From: Primorskyibacter sedentarius
Lineage (GTDB): Bacteria > Pseudomonadota > Alphaproteobacteria > Rhodobacterales > Rhodobacteraceae
Direction: 5' to 3'
Assembly: GCF_004342065.1 (NCBI RefSeq)
Contig: NZ_SLZU01000006.1
Location: 62,001-126,000 of the forward strand
Length of the DNA: 64,000 nt
Shown here: in pieces, positions 7,702 to 16,580 of the stretch
Position numbering within the stretch: position 1 is the stretch's first letter
Layout: each line of letters opens with the position of its first letter
The notes under the pieces: model-generated
What the model was told of the DNA's origin: nothing
Databases searched by the model: none
Seen by the model: only the letters and a program-made list of their open reading frames with translations
Made by a program: the position numbers and the translations under genes

Positions 7702-8115
7702 ATGGGTGCCCAGAACGGCAAGGACATGCTTATCAAGGTGGACCTGACCGGGGACGGTCAGTTCCGCACGCTGGCGGGGCTGCGTGCCACGCGCGTCAGC
7801 TTTAACGCCGAAACGGTTGACGTGACCTCTTTGGAAAGCTCGGGGGGGTGGCGCGAGTTGCTGGGTGGGGCCGGTGTGAAATCCGCCTCGCTGTCCGGTT
7901 CGGGGGTGTTTCGCGATGACTCCACAGACGAACGTGCGCGCCAGATCTTCTTTGACGGTGAAACGCCGGAATTCCAGGTCATCATCCCGGATTTCGGAAC
8001 GGTTGAAGGGCCGTTTCTGGTTACGGCAATCGAATATGCGGGCTCGCATAACGGCGAGGCGACTTACGAATTGTCCCTGGCCTCGGCCGGCCAGCTGACC
8101 TTCACGGCGCTGTAA
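7702..8115 (+). CDS. GTA major tail protein (g9)
   Basis: A 137-residue tail tube protein (TP901-1/lambda gpV-like major tail family). The start MGAQNGKDMLIKVDL, the segment ETVDVTSLESSGGWRELL and ISxSGxGxFRD-like GVFRDDSTDE are typical of this family, whose hexamers stack into the tail tube. The gene follows g8 after 23 bases with an ACGGAG site. A 4-base gap separates it from g10. Confidence 0.9.
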   Translation: MGAQNGKDMLIKVDLTGDGQFRTLAGLRATRVSFNAETVDVTSLESSGGWRELLGGAGVKSASLSGSGVFRDDSTDERARQIFFDGETPEFQVIIPDFGTVEGPFLVTAIEYAGSHNGEATYELSLASAGQLTFTAL

Positions 8116-8119
8116 GCCG

Positions 8120-8446
8120 ATGACCAATCCGTGGAGAGGGGAAGTCGCGCTCGAAATCGAGGGGGTGCAGCACCAGCTGCGCCTGACCTTGGGCGCGCTG
8201 GCAGAATTGGAAGCCGGGTTGGAAAGCGGGTCCTTGATGGATCTCGTCAGCAGGTTTGAAAGCGGCAAGGTCAGCAGCCGGGATGTACTGGCCTTGGTCG
8301 TTGCCGGGCTGCGCGGCGGTGGCTGGCAAGGGCGGGCATCGGATCTTTTGTCAGCGGAAATCACGGGGGGGCCGATGGCGGCCGCCCGTGCAGCGGCAGA
8401 GCTTTTGACGCGCGCCTTCCTGCCGCCGGAAGAGATAGCGCCTTGA
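8120..8446 (+). CDS. GTA tail assembly chaperone-like protein (g10)
   Basis: A 108-residue protein in the position of the tail assembly chaperone (lambda gpG-like) between the major tail protein and tape measure. It has the family pattern of a short beta segment (VALEIEGVQHQLRLTLGALAELE) followed by helices. In phages this role is to coat the tape measure protein before tube assembly. It is followed by a second small chaperone-like gene that overlaps it by four bases and starts with TTG. Confidence 0.78.
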   Translation: MTNPWRGEVALEIEGVQHQLRLTLGALAELEAGLESGSLMDLVSRFESGKVSSRDVLALVVAGLRGGGWQGRASDLLSAEITGGPMAAARAAAELLTRAFLPPEEIAP

Positions 8447-8652
8447 GCGGGCTCGACTGGCCGGCGCTGATGCGCGCCGGCCTGCAAGGGCTGGGTCTGC
8501 GCCCGTCGGAATTCTGGGCGCTTACACCGGCGGAACTGCGGGTGATGCTGGGCGAGCGGGCCAGCGCAACGGCACTGGGGCGCGACGGGCTCGAGGCGTT
8601 GATCCGGGCCTGTCCGGACAGTCATGAAAGGGCAGAAGATGGCAGATGTTGA
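8443..8652 (+). CDS. GTA small tail chaperone-like protein, DUF2376 (g10.1)
   Basis: A 69-residue protein starting at TTG 8443, which overlaps the g10 stop (TTGA). The segment FWALTPAELRVML is the recognisable core of the short GTA/phage tail proteins found just before the tape measure gene. The pair g10/g10.1 is arranged like the G and T reading frames of phage tail chaperones, but here the second frame appears to be started independently by an overlapping start rather than by an obvious slippery frameshift site. It overlaps the tape measure start. Confidence 0.7.
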   Translation: MSGLDWPALMRAGLQGLGLRPSEFWALTPAELRVMLGERASATALGRDGLEALIRACPDSHERAEDGRC

Positions 8653-9301
8653 TGCGGCTGAAACGCTGGAAAATCAGATGGATGCCTTGGAGAGTTCACT
8701 CTCTTCGGCAACCGGGATGGCAGCCGGATTCGACGCAGAGCTGCGCCGCATCCACCAAACGTTCAGCGCTACCGGAAAAGGCGTCGCTGCGCTGGAGAAT
8801 TCGCTGAGCCGCGGATTGAAGAACGCGATCGACGGCGTCGTCTTCGACGGGATGAAGCTGTCTGACGCGCTGGAGACGGTTGCGCGATCGATGATCGGAA
8901 CAGCCTATAATGCGGCAGTGAAACCGGTGACCGACCAGGTCGGCAGCCTGCTGGCGGGCAGTGTCTCGGGTCTCTTTGGTGGGGTATCGCCCTTTGCCGA
9001 TGGCGCGGCCTTCGGTCAGGGCCGCGTGATGCCCTTTGCAAAGGGCGGCGTCGTGACGAGCCCTACGAATTTTCCGATGCGGGGCGGCACTGGCCTGATG
9101 GGCGAAGCGGGGCCTGAGGCCATCATGCCATTGACCCGCGGGGCAGACGGGAAGCTGGGTGTGCAGGCGCAGGGTGGCGGTGCCGCCACGACGGTCGTGA
9201 TGAATATCACGACTCCGGATGTCGACGGATTCCGCCGCAGCCAAACGCAGGTCGCTGCCCAGATGAGCCGTGCGTTGAGCCGCGGCCAACGCAATCGCTA
9301 A
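8639..9301 (+). CDS. GTA tape measure protein (g11)
   Basis: A 220-residue tape measure protein, very short compared with those of siphophages (often over 700 residues), in keeping with the short GTA tail. The glycine-rich, membrane-active C-terminal part has the typical PFAKGGVV and TGLMGEAGPEAIMPL motifs. ATG 8639 is preferred over ATG 8624, because AAAGGG lies 6 bases before it and the protein then starts MADVDA, as in GTA homologues. The first 14 bases overlap g10.1. Confidence 0.88.
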   Translation: MADVDAAETLENQMDALESSLSSATGMAAGFDAELRRIHQTFSATGKGVAALENSLSRGLKNAIDGVVFDGMKLSDALETVARSMIGTAYNAAVKPVTDQVGSLLAGSVSGLFGGVSPFADGAAFGQGRVMPFAKGGVVTSPTNFPMRGGTGLMGEAGPEAIMPLTRGADGKLGVQAQGGGAATTVVMNITTPDVDGFRRSQTQVAAQMSRALSRGQRNR

Positions 9302-9311
9302 GGAGGATCAG

Positions 9312-9944
9312 ATGGCATTTCACGAGGTCAGATTTCCGGCCAACCTGAGCTTTGGGTCGGTCGGCGGACCCGAGCGGCGCACTGACGTGGTGACGCTTGC
9401 CAACGGGTTCGAAGAGCGCAACACGCCCTGGGCGCATTCGCGCAGGCGATATGACGCGGGTCTGGGCCTGCGGTCCCTTGACGATATCGGCGAACTGATT
9501 GCGTTTTTCGAAGCGCGGCAGGGACAGCTATTCGGCTTTCGGTGGAAAGACTGGGCCGATTACAAGAGCTGCCGGGCGTCGCGGAAGGTGCGGTTTGACG
9601 ATCAGGTCATCGCGCGCGGTGACGGAGAAACGGTCTCGTTTCAGCTGATCAAGCGCTATCGGTCGGGGGATGCGTTCTATGACCGTCCGTTGAAGAAGCC
9701 GGTGAGAGGCACTGTCCGCGCAGGCGTTCAGGGTGACGAATTGCTGGACGGTGTCCATTACGAGGTCGACCTGTCCAGCGGTGTAATCACCTTTGCCGAA
9801 CCGCCGCTGGCGGAGGCCGAGGTGACCGCAGGGTTCGAGTTCGACGTGCCGGTGCGCTTTGACACCGACAGTATCCGCACGAGCGTTTCCAGCTTTCAGG
9901 CGGGCGAGATCCCCGATGTTCCGGTGGTGGAGGTGCGGGTCTGA
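9312..9944 (+). CDS. GTA distal tail protein, DUF2460 (g12)
   Basis: A 210-residue DUF2460 protein, the distal tail (Dit-like) component that links tube and baseplate. The signature region AFHEVRFPANLSFGSVGGPER with WAHSRRRYD-like residues and GQLFGFRWKDWADYKS is clear. A strong AAGGAGG precedes the ATG. Its TGA overlaps the g13 ATG by one base, so the baseplate genes g12 to g15 form a compact sub-unit. Confidence 0.9.
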   Translation: MAFHEVRFPANLSFGSVGGPERRTDVVTLANGFEERNTPWAHSRRRYDAGLGLRSLDDIGELIAFFEARQGQLFGFRWKDWADYKSCRASRKVRFDDQVIARGDGETVSFQLIKRYRSGDAFYDRPLKKPVRGTVRAGVQGDELLDGVHYEVDLSSGVITFAEPPLAEAEVTAGFEFDVPVRFDTDSIRTSVSSFQAGEIPDVPVVEVRV

Positions 9945-10828
9945 TGACGTTTCACGAGGGGTTGAAAACGCATCTTCAGAGCGGATGCACCACCATTTCC
10001 CGCGCCTGGAGCGTGACGCGGCGCGACGGAGTTCAGATGGGCTTTACCGATCACGACTGTGATCTGACCTTCGGCGGCATGGTCCATCGCGCCGATACCG
10101 GTTTGACGGCGCGCGCCTTGCAGCAAAGCACCGGTCTGTCGGTCGATAACAGCGAGGCGACCGGCGCATTGTCCTCATCCGCCATCAGCGAAGCGGATAT
10201 CGCCGCCGGCCGGTTTGACGGGGCAGAGGTTGCCTCCTGGATCGTGAACTGGGCCAATCCCGACGAGCGGCAACTGCTTTTTCGTGGAACGTTGGGAGAG
10301 ATCCGTCGGTCGGGCGGGGCCTTCGAAGCAGAACTGCGGGGCCTGAGCGAAGCCCTTAACCGTCCGTTGGGGCGGGTCTTCCAGAAACCCTGCACGGCGG
10401 TGCTGGGCGATGGGGCCTGCGGTTTCGATGTCTCCACGCCGGGCTACGCCCATACTGCTGTGATCGAGACGATCAAGGACCGCCGCGTCTTTCAGTTTGC
10501 AGAGCCGGGTGGGTTCGAGCCGGGCTGGTTCCAGCGCGGGCGTCTGGAGGTTCTTTCGGGCGGGGCGCAGGGCCTGACCGGCGCGATCAAACGGGATCGT
10601 TCCGAAGGCGGCTCTCGGGTGATCGAGCTTTGGGAAGCCATGCGGGCCGACATCGTGGCTGGGGACGAGATCCGCATCGTCGCGGGCTGCGACAAGCGGT
10701 TCGAGACCTGCCGTCTGAAATTCGCCAACCAGCTGAACTTTCAAGGCTTCCCGGATATACCCGAAGAGGATTGGGTGATGGTTCATCCCTCGGTCGCTAC
10801 CGCGAAAGCCGGGGGGAGCCGCCGATGA
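9944..10828 (+). CDS. GTA tail hub protein, DUF2163 (g13)
   Basis: A 294-residue DUF2163 (phage_BR0599-like) protein, a hub component at the distal end of the tail. The cysteines in FQKPCTAVLGDGACGFDV (around residues 148 and 156) and in VAGCDKRFETC (around 249 and 255) are conserved in this family and match the iron-sulfur/cysteine-rich hub described for the R. capsulatus particle. Its stop codon overlaps the g14 start by four bases. Confidence 0.88.
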   Translation: MTFHEGLKTHLQSGCTTISRAWSVTRRDGVQMGFTDHDCDLTFGGMVHRADTGLTARALQQSTGLSVDNSEATGALSSSAISEADIAAGRFDGAEVASWIVNWANPDERQLLFRGTLGEIRRSGGAFEAELRGLSEALNRPLGRVFQKPCTAVLGDGACGFDVSTPGYAHTAVIETIKDRRVFQFAEPGGFEPGWFQRGRLEVLSGGAQGLTGAIKRDRSEGGSRVIELWEAMRADIVAGDEIRIVAGCDKRFETCRLKFANQLNFQGFPDIPEEDWVMVHPSVATAKAGGSRR

Positions 10829-11265
10829 CAACTGCGTCGCCGGATATCGTGGCTGCCGCGCGTGGCTGGCTGGGGACGCCCTATCGGCATCAGGCGTCGG
10901 TGCGCGGCGCGGGGACCGATTGCCTGGGCCTGCTGCGCGGCGTCTGGCGCGAAGTGATCGGGCCAGAGCCGGTGACCGTTCCTGCCTATTCCTACGACTG
11001 GTCTGAACCCCAGGGCGAAGAACGTCTGTGGGACGCCGCATTGGCCCATCTGCAGGATGCGGGCGCGGATCTTGTGCCGGGCGATGTGCTGCTGTTCCGG
11101 ATGCGGAACGGGTCGGTCGCCAAGCACCTTGGCATTCTGTCGGAGGCTCGCGAACTGCCCGCCTTCATTCACGCATATACGGGGCACGGGGTGGTCGAAA
11201 GCCCGCTGAGCGCGCCCTGGAGACGCCGCATCGTGGCGCGTTTCCGCTTTCCTTTGGAGGGGTAA
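10825..11265 (+). CDS. GTA NlpC/P60 tail peptidase (g14)
   Basis: A 146-residue NlpC/P60 cysteine peptidase expected to cut cell wall peptide bridges of the recipient during DNA entry. Cys33 in GTDCLGLL is the nucleophile and the histidine in KHLGIL (near residue 100) the base. The family segment YRHQASVRGAGTDC is complete. The start at 10825 overlaps the end of g13, and the next gene begins two bases after its stop, just behind a GGAGG inside its last codons. Confidence 0.9.
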   Translation: MTTASPDIVAAARGWLGTPYRHQASVRGAGTDCLGLLRGVWREVIGPEPVTVPAYSYDWSEPQGEERLWDAALAHLQDAGADLVPGDVLLFRMRNGSVAKHLGILSEARELPAFIHAYTGHGVVESPLSAPWRRRIVARFRFPLEG

Positions 11266-11267
11266 TC

Positions 11268-14200
11268 ATGGCGACGATTCTGCTGTCGGCCGCGGGTGCG
11301 GCGCTTGGGAGCTCTGTCGGCGGGAGCATGCTTGGTCTGTCCATGACCGCCGTGGGCCGGTTCGCCGGGGCCACGCTTGGCCGGGCGATTGACCAGCGGC
11401 TTATGGGGCAGGGTTCCGAGACTGTCGAGACAGGGCGGGTGGATCGGTTCCGCCTGACAGGTGCGGGCGAAGGCGCGCCGGTGGCCCAAGTCTATGGTCG
11501 GATGCGCGTGGGCGGTCACGTGATCTGGGCCACGGAATTTCAGGAGCATGTGACGACCAGTGGCGGCGGTGGTGGCGGCGGCGGCAAGGGCGCGCCGAGC
11601 CAGCCCAAGGTCAAAAGCTACAGCTATTCTGTCAGCCTCGCGCTCGCACTGTGCGAGGGTGAGATCACCGGCGTTCACCGGGTCTGGGCCGATGGCGCTG
11701 AGATTCCTCTGAGCGAAGTGACCATGCGGGTCTATCCCGGCAGTCGGGATCAGTTGCCCGACCCCAAGATCGCCGCAATGGAGGGCGCCGACAACGTGCC
11801 CGCCTATCGTGGCACGGCCTATGTCGTTTTCGAGGATCTGGCGCTGGAGCGGTTCGGCAATCGCATCCCTCAGTTCAGCTTCGAGGTGACGCGACCCGAT
11901 CATGACAAGGCTGATCCTGCAAGCGTGGCCCACGGTGTCAGCGGAGTCGCACTGATGCCCGGCACAGGGGAATATGCGCTGGCCACGAAACCGGTGCATT
12001 TCAAATATGGCGGCGGCAAATCGTCGATTGCCAATGTCAACACGGCGTCGGCGCAGCCAGACATCCTGCAGTCGCTTGACATGCTGGAAGCAGAGCTTCC
12101 CAACGCACGCGCCGTATCGCTGGTGGTCAGCTGGTTCGGCAATGACTTGCGCTGTGGTCGGTGCAGTTTGCGCCCGCGCGTTGAACAGGCTTCGTATGAC
12201 GCCTCGAACATGGCGTGGAAAGTCGCGGGTAAGAGCCGCTCGACGGCGGGCGTTGTGCCAAAGGTCGAGGGCCGGCCCGTCTATGGTGGCACGCCCTGCG
12301 ACACCTCGGTGGTTCAGGCGATCCGCGAAATGAATGAGCGCGGGCAGAAGGTGATGTTCTACCCGTTCATCCTGATGGACCAGCAGGCCGACAACACTTT
12401 GCCCGATCCTTGGACCGGCGCGGAAGGCCAGCCGCCCTTGCCGTGGCGGGGACGGATCACATTGCCGGCGGCGCCCGGCCAGGAAGGCTCGCCCGATGGC
12501 ACCGCTGCGGCAGATGCGCAAGTCGCCGCCTTTTTTGGCTCCGCGAGAGCCGACGATTTCAGTATCTCGAACGGCAAGGTGAGCTATTCCGGCCCCGCCG
12601 AGTGGGGGTTCCGGCGCTTCATCCTGCATTACGCCGCCCTGTGCGCGGCATCCGGAGGGGTGGAGTCCTTCTGTATCGGGTCGGAAATGCGTGGGCTGAC
12701 CACAATCCGCGGTGAGTCGGGATATCCGGCGGTCGCAGAGCTCAAGCTGCTCGCCGCCGAGGTGCGCACCCTTCTGGGCAACGATTGCAAGATCGGCTAC
12801 GCGGCGGATTGGTCGGAGTATTTCGGCCACCACCCGCAGGACGGTTCGGGCGATCTGCGTTTCCACCTCGATCCGCTTTGGGGCGATGAGAATATCGATT
12901 TCATCGGTATCGACAACTACATGCCGCTGTCGGATTGGCGCGACGGGCATGAGCATGCCGATGCGCATTGGGGGGCCATTCACGACCAGACCTACCTTGA
13001 ATCCAATATCGAGGGCGGAGAGGGCTATGACTGGTATTACCCCACGCAGGAGGCGCGGGACGCACAGCGGCGCGTGCCCATCACGGACGAGGCCCATCAC
13101 GAGCCCTGGGTCTGGCGCTACAAGGATATTCGCAACTGGTGGTCAAACACGCATCACGAGCGCATCGGCGGCGAACGACAGGCGCAGCCGACGGCCTGGG
13201 TGCCTGGATCAAAGCCGGTCTGGTTTACCGAATATGGCTGTGCAGCCATCGACAAGGGGACCAACCAACCCAACAAATTCCTTGATCCCAAAAGCTCCGA
13301 ATCCGCTCTGCCGCGATATTCCGACGCCCGCCGTGACGAGCTGATCCAGCATCAATATCTTCGGGCCATGCATGGCTACTGGCGAAACCCGGAGCATAAC
13401 CCGGTTTCCGAGATCTATGGCGGGCCGATGATCGATATGGACCGGGCCTTTGTTTGGGCTTGGGACGCGCGGCCCTATCCCTGGTTCCCTGCGAACCGGG
13501 CGCTGTGGTCGGATGGTGCCAACTACCTGCGCGGTCATTGGTTGAGCGGGCGTGCTTCGGGACGGCGCCTGTCCAGCGTTGTTGCAGAGATCTGCGAACG
13601 TGCGGGACTGCGCGATTATGACGTGTCGGGCCTGCATGGCCTCGTGCGTGGCTATTCCATGCCGGATGTCGCTGCGGCGCGAAACGCCTTGCAACCCCTG
13701 ATGCTGGCCTACGGCTTTGACGCCGTGGAACGCGATGGAGCTATCTGCTTTGTCATGCGGGCGCAGGGCAAGCCGCTGTTGCTGGAAGGTGAGGCATTCG
13801 CTGAAAGCGACGAGTTTAATGGCACCGTCGAACAGACCCGCGCGGCCGAGGTCGAGATATCTGGCCGGGTGCGCGTGCGCTTTGTGCAGGCCGATGGCGA
13901 TTACGATACCGTGGCCGAGGAAACAGTTCTTCCCGATGACACGACCCATTCGGTTGCAGAGACCGAACTGGCGCTGTCGCTGACCCGGGCAGAGGGTCGC
14001 CAGACCGCCGAACGCTGGCTGTCGGAGGCCCGCCTGTCGCGCGACGCCGTGCGCTTTGTCCTTCCGCCGTCGCGGATGGAGCTTGGCGCGGGGGATGTCG
14101 TGTCGCTGGAAGAGGAGGGCGCGCTATACCGCGTCGACCGGATCGAGCATGGCAATGGTCAGATGATCGAGGCCGTGCGTGTGGACCCTGATGTCTACCA

Positions 14201-15179
14201 GCCTTCCGAATTCCCTGACGATTCCGCCAGCATGCGCCCGTTCATCGCGCCCGTGCCGGTCTTGCCCCTGTTCCTTGATCTGCCGCTTCTTACGGGGGAT
14301 GAGGTGGTGCATGCGCCGCATCTTGCGCTGACAGCTGATCCATGGCCGGGCAGCGTGGCGGTTTATGATGCCGTCAGCGACGAGGATTTCGCGCTCAATC
14401 AGGTCATTGCGGCAAGATCGACGGTCGGGGTCACGCAGACGCCGCTATTTGCCGCCCCCGCAGGCCGTTTCGATCGTGGCAATGCCCTGCAGGTCAAGCT
14501 TACCTCTGGCGCGCTGCAAAGCGTCAGCGATGCGGCGTTGCTTTCTGGCGCGAACACGGCTGCAATCGGTGACGGTACGCCCGGTGGTTGGGAAGTGTTC
14601 CAGTTCCGTGATGCCGAGCTGTTGGACGAAGACACGTGGCTTCTGTCGCACAGGCTGAGGGGACAGGCGGGAAGCGACGGCATCCTGCCGGATGTCTGGC
14701 CTGCCGGGTCGTGGGTGGTGATGCTGGATGGCACGCCGCAGCAGATCGAACTGAAAACCGCGTCGCGCGGGCTGGCACGGCATTACCGGATCGGACCGGC
14801 GAAGCGCGGATATGACGATCCCAGCTATGTCCATGAGGTCCATGCCTTCAGCGGGATAGGGCTGAGGCCATACCGGCCCGCGCATCTGCGGCTGACACCT
14901 TCGGGGGGCGGCTATGATGTCAGCTGGATTCGCCGTACGCGGACCGAAGGCGACATCTGGGAAACGCCGGAAGTGCCGATTGGCGAAGAACAGGAAGCCT
15001 ATATATTGCGCGTGATGCAGGGCCAGAACGTGCTGAGGGAAGTGTCGCTGAACAGTCCGGCATGGCACTACAGCGCCGCAGAACGGGCCGCCGATGGGCC
15101 GGATGTGACAATCGCGGTGGCGCAGGTGTCAGCGCGGTTCGGGCCCGGCCCCTTCGCGACGGTCTCGACGCTGCTATGA
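11268..15179 (+). CDS. GTA megatron, host-recognition baseplate protein (g15)
   Basis: A 1303-residue protein, the largest of the cluster and equal in size to the R. capsulatus baseplate megatron. The N-terminal 70 residues are a glycine/alanine-rich hydrophobic segment, followed by a hub-like part, a glycine stretch near residue 100, the GTA TIM-barrel domain from about residue 350 to 700 (YPFILMDQQ, GSEMRGLT, DYWGxD-like IDNYMPLSDWRDG) and phage-tail domains in the C-terminal half. It forms the spike tip and probably penetrates and digests the recipient envelope. ATG 11268 has GGAGG at a spacing of 6. This is the last gene of the structural cluster. Confidence 0.95.
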   Translation: MATILLSAAGAALGSSVGGSMLGLSMTAVGRFAGATLGRAIDQRLMGQGSETVETGRVDRFRLTGAGEGAPVAQVYGRMRVGGHVIWATEFQEHVTTSGGGGGGGGKGAPSQPKVKSYSYSVSLALALCEGEITGVHRVWADGAEIPLSEVTMRVYPGSRDQLPDPKIAAMEGADNVPAYRGTAYVVFEDLALERFGNRIPQFSFEVTRPDHDKADPASVAHGVSGVALMPGTGEYALATKPVHFKYGGGKSSIANVNTASAQPDILQSLDMLEAELPNARAVSLVVSWFGNDLRCGRCSLRPRVEQASYDASNMAWKVAGKSRSTAGVVPKVEGRPVYGGTPCDTSVVQAIREMNERGQKVMFYPFILMDQQADNTLPDPWTGAEGQPPLPWRGRITLPAAPGQEGSPDGTAAADAQVAAFFGSARADDFSISNGKVSYSGPAEWGFRRFILHYAALCAASGGVESFCIGSEMRGLTTIRGESGYPAVAELKLLAAEVRTLLGNDCKIGYAADWSEYFGHHPQDGSGDLRFHLDPLWGDENIDFIGIDNYMPLSDWRDGHEHADAHWGAIHDQTYLESNIEGGEGYDWYYPTQEARDAQRRVPITDEAHHEPWVWRYKDIRNWWSNTHHERIGGERQAQPTAWVPGSKPVWFTEYGCAAIDKGTNQPNKFLDPKSSESALPRYSDARRDELIQHQYLRAMHGYWRNPEHNPVSEIYGGPMIDMDRAFVWAWDARPYPWFPANRALWSDGANYLRGHWLSGRASGRRLSSVVAEICERAGLRDYDVSGLHGLVRGYSMPDVAAARNALQPLMLAYGFDAVERDGAICFVMRAQGKPLLLEGEAFAESDEFNGTVEQTRAAEVEISGRVRVRFVQADGDYDTVAEETVLPDDTTHSVAETELALSLTRAEGRQTAERWLSEARLSRDAVRFVLPPSRMELGAGDVVSLEEEGALYRVDRIEHGNGQMIEAVRVDPDVYQPSEFPDDSASMRPFIAPVPVLPLFLDLPLLTGDEVVHAPHLALTADPWPGSVAVYDAVSDEDFALNQVIAARSTVGVTQTPLFAAPAGRFDRGNALQVKLTSGALQSVSDAALLSGANTAAIGDGTPGGWEVFQFRDAELLDEDTWLLSHRLRGQAGSDGILPDVWPAGSWVVMLDGTPQQIELKTASRGLARHYRIGPAKRGYDDPSYVHEVHAFSGIGLRPYRPAHLRLTPSGGGYDVSWIRRTRTEGDIWETPEVPIGEEQEAYILRVMQGQNVLREVSLNSPAWHYSAAERAADGPDVTIAVAQVSARFGPGPFATVSTLL

Positions 15180-15212
15180 AACGCGCCCCGTGCAAGGCGC
15201 GGGGCCGCTTTC
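15178..15212. terminator. Hairpin between convergent g15 and dksA-like gene
   Basis: An imperfect stem pairs GAAA and GCCCC (starting 15178) with GGGGC and CTTTC (ending 15212) around a three-base internal loop. It sits exactly in the 31-base gap between the convergent stop codons and can serve both strands as a terminator. Confidence 0.45.
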
Positions 15213-15543
15213 ATCCAGAGGCGCAACTGATACAGCGGGTGGCGGTCAGATCGACCTCCAGCCGCTTGTCGGCGATTTCCTCGCCGCAATCCTCGCACCA
15301 GCCGAACTCGTCCTGCTCCATCCGTGCCAGGGCCCTGTGCAGCCGCTGCGTTTCGGCATCGCGTCTTGCCTGCGTGGCCCGCGCCATCGCCTGCGACTGC
15401 AGGGCGTCCATGCGGCTGAGGCGGCCAACCGCTTGCTGGTCAAGCTCGACCACCGCCTGTCCTTCCAGGCCGCGCGAATCTTCTGCCGACAGTTCGGCCA
15501 GCCGCGCCATTATCAACCTGCGGAAACGGTCATTCCTGTTCAT
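15211..15543 (-). CDS. Small DksA/TraR-type zinc-finger protein
   Basis: A 110-residue protein with a predicted coiled-coil N-terminal two thirds and a C4 zinc finger CEDC...CISC at the end, the TraR/DksA signature. It is shorter than canonical DksA (about 150 residues), like the small DksA paralogues of alphaproteobacteria, and so may modulate RNA polymerase through its secondary channel. ATG 15543 was chosen because GGAGG lies 5 bases before it; an upstream GTG codon lies within the same short 5' region without a better site. It is divergent from cysE and convergent with the GTA cluster. Confidence 0.85.
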   Translation of the reverse strand: MNRNDRFRRLIMARLAELSAEDSRGLEGQAVVELDQQAVGRLSRMDALQSQAMARATQARRDAETQRLHRALARMEQDEFGWCEDCGEEIADKRLEVDLTATRCISCASG

Positions 15544-15568
15544 GATCTCCTCCATCACGGCTTTGCAA

Positions 15569-15596
15569 TTGGCGTCGCGCGCCTATCTGGTATAGT
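15569..15596 (+). promoter_or_regulatory. Candidate cysE promoter
   Basis: TTGGCG (15569-15574) and TATAGT (15591-15596) are spaced by 16 bases in the 79-base gap between the divergent dksA-like gene and cysE, with the GGAGG of cysE about 15 bases downstream of the -10 element. Confidence 0.45.
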
Positions 15597-15622
15597 CAAG
15601 CACGGCCCAAGGAGGAAACGCC

Positions 15623-16432
15623 ATGCCAACCACCCGCGCCAAACTGGCCGAGCTTGACCCGGTCTGGAGCCAGATTATCGAGGAAGGCCATGTCGCCATC
15701 CGTGACGAACCGCTTCTGGGCGGTCTGATCCATTCCAGCGTGCTGCACCACGGCACGATCGAGGCGGCGCTGGCCTATCGCACGTCTTTGAAGCTGGCCT
15801 CGGGCGAGATGTCCGAGCAGATCCTGCGCGAGATTTGCGATCAGGCCTATTCCGAAGACCCTGAATTGGCCGCAGCGGCGCGGGCCGATATCGTGGCCGT
15901 TTACGACCGTGACCCGGCCTGCCACCGGTTCCTGCAACCGCTGATGTTCTTCAAGGGCTTCCAGGCGGTGCAAAGCTACCGGGTCGCCAACTGGCTGTGG
16001 CGTCAGGGGCGCAAGGATCTTGCCTATTTCTTCCAGATGCGCTGCTCCGAAGCGTTCGGGGTCGATATCCACCCCGCCGCACGGATTGGCCGGGGCATCA
16101 TGATCGACCACGCGCATTCCATCGTCATCGGCGAGACGGCAGTCGTGGGCGACAACGTGTCGATGCTGCATTCGGTGACGCTGGGCGGGACCGGCAAGGA
16201 AGAAGAGGACCGGCATCCCAAGATCGGCGACGGCGTGCTGATCGGGGCAGGGGCCAAGGTTCTGGGCAATATCCATGTCGGCAACTGCTCGCGCATCGCG
16301 GCGGGATCTGTGGTGCTGGACGAGGTGCCCGCTTGCAAGACCGTGGCGGGTGTTCCTGCGCGGATCGTGGGCGAGGCGGGCTGCGACCAGCCCTCCATGT
16401 CCATGGATCAGATCCTGCGATCCGGCGCCTGA
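15623..16432 (+). CDS. cysE: Serine O-acetyltransferase
   Basis: A 269-residue CysE that makes O-acetylserine from serine and acetyl-CoA, the first step of cysteine synthesis. It has the N-terminal helical domain of the family (to about residue 140) and the left-handed beta-helix formed by hexapeptide repeats with the signatures FGVDIHPAARIGRGIMIDH and SMLHSVTLGGTGKE. The conserved active-site histidines lie in IDHAHSIVIGE and MLHSVTLGG. A GGAGG stands 7 bases before the ATG. The gene directly follows the GTA region. Confidence 0.95.
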   Translation: MPTTRAKLAELDPVWSQIIEEGHVAIRDEPLLGGLIHSSVLHHGTIEAALAYRTSLKLASGEMSEQILREICDQAYSEDPELAAAARADIVAVYDRDPACHRFLQPLMFFKGFQAVQSYRVANWLWRQGRKDLAYFFQMRCSEAFGVDIHPAARIGRGIMIDHAHSIVIGETAVVGDNVSMLHSVTLGGTGKEEEDRHPKIGDGVLIGAGAKVLGNIHVGNCSRIAAGSVVLDEVPACKTVAGVPARIVGEAGCDQPSMSMDQILRSGA

Positions 16433-16493
16433 ACCGGGCAACCGGCATGTCCCCATCGCGGGGCACCAGACACATGATTTTTGTTTGCACGCA

Positions 16494-16529
16494 AGGGCGT
16501 AAGGCGGTTTCGAAGCTGCTTTACGCCCT
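16494..16529. repeat. Inverted repeat downstream of cysE and pdhC
   Basis: AGGGCGTAA (16494-16502) pairs with TTACGCCCT (16521-16529), leaving an 18-base apical part that can pair further. It lies between the convergent ends of cysE and pdhC without a clear T tract, and may be a shared 3' structure. Confidence 0.4.
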
Positions 16530-16580
16530 CGATGTCTGTTCAGGTCGCAGGACGTCCTGCGGATCGTGGCGCCGGTCGCG

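Noticed and set aside
8440-8652. Programmed frameshift joining g10 and g10.1 as in phage G/GT chaperones
   Set aside because: No slippery heptamer is seen near the g10 stop and a TTG overlapping the stop offers a simpler start for g10.1.
1154-15179. A prophage at the left end of the window
   Set aside because: There is no integrase, repressor, replication or lysis gene, the gene order and sizes match the GTA cluster throughout (short tape measure, g3.5, g10.1, megatron), and base composition is like that of the host genes.
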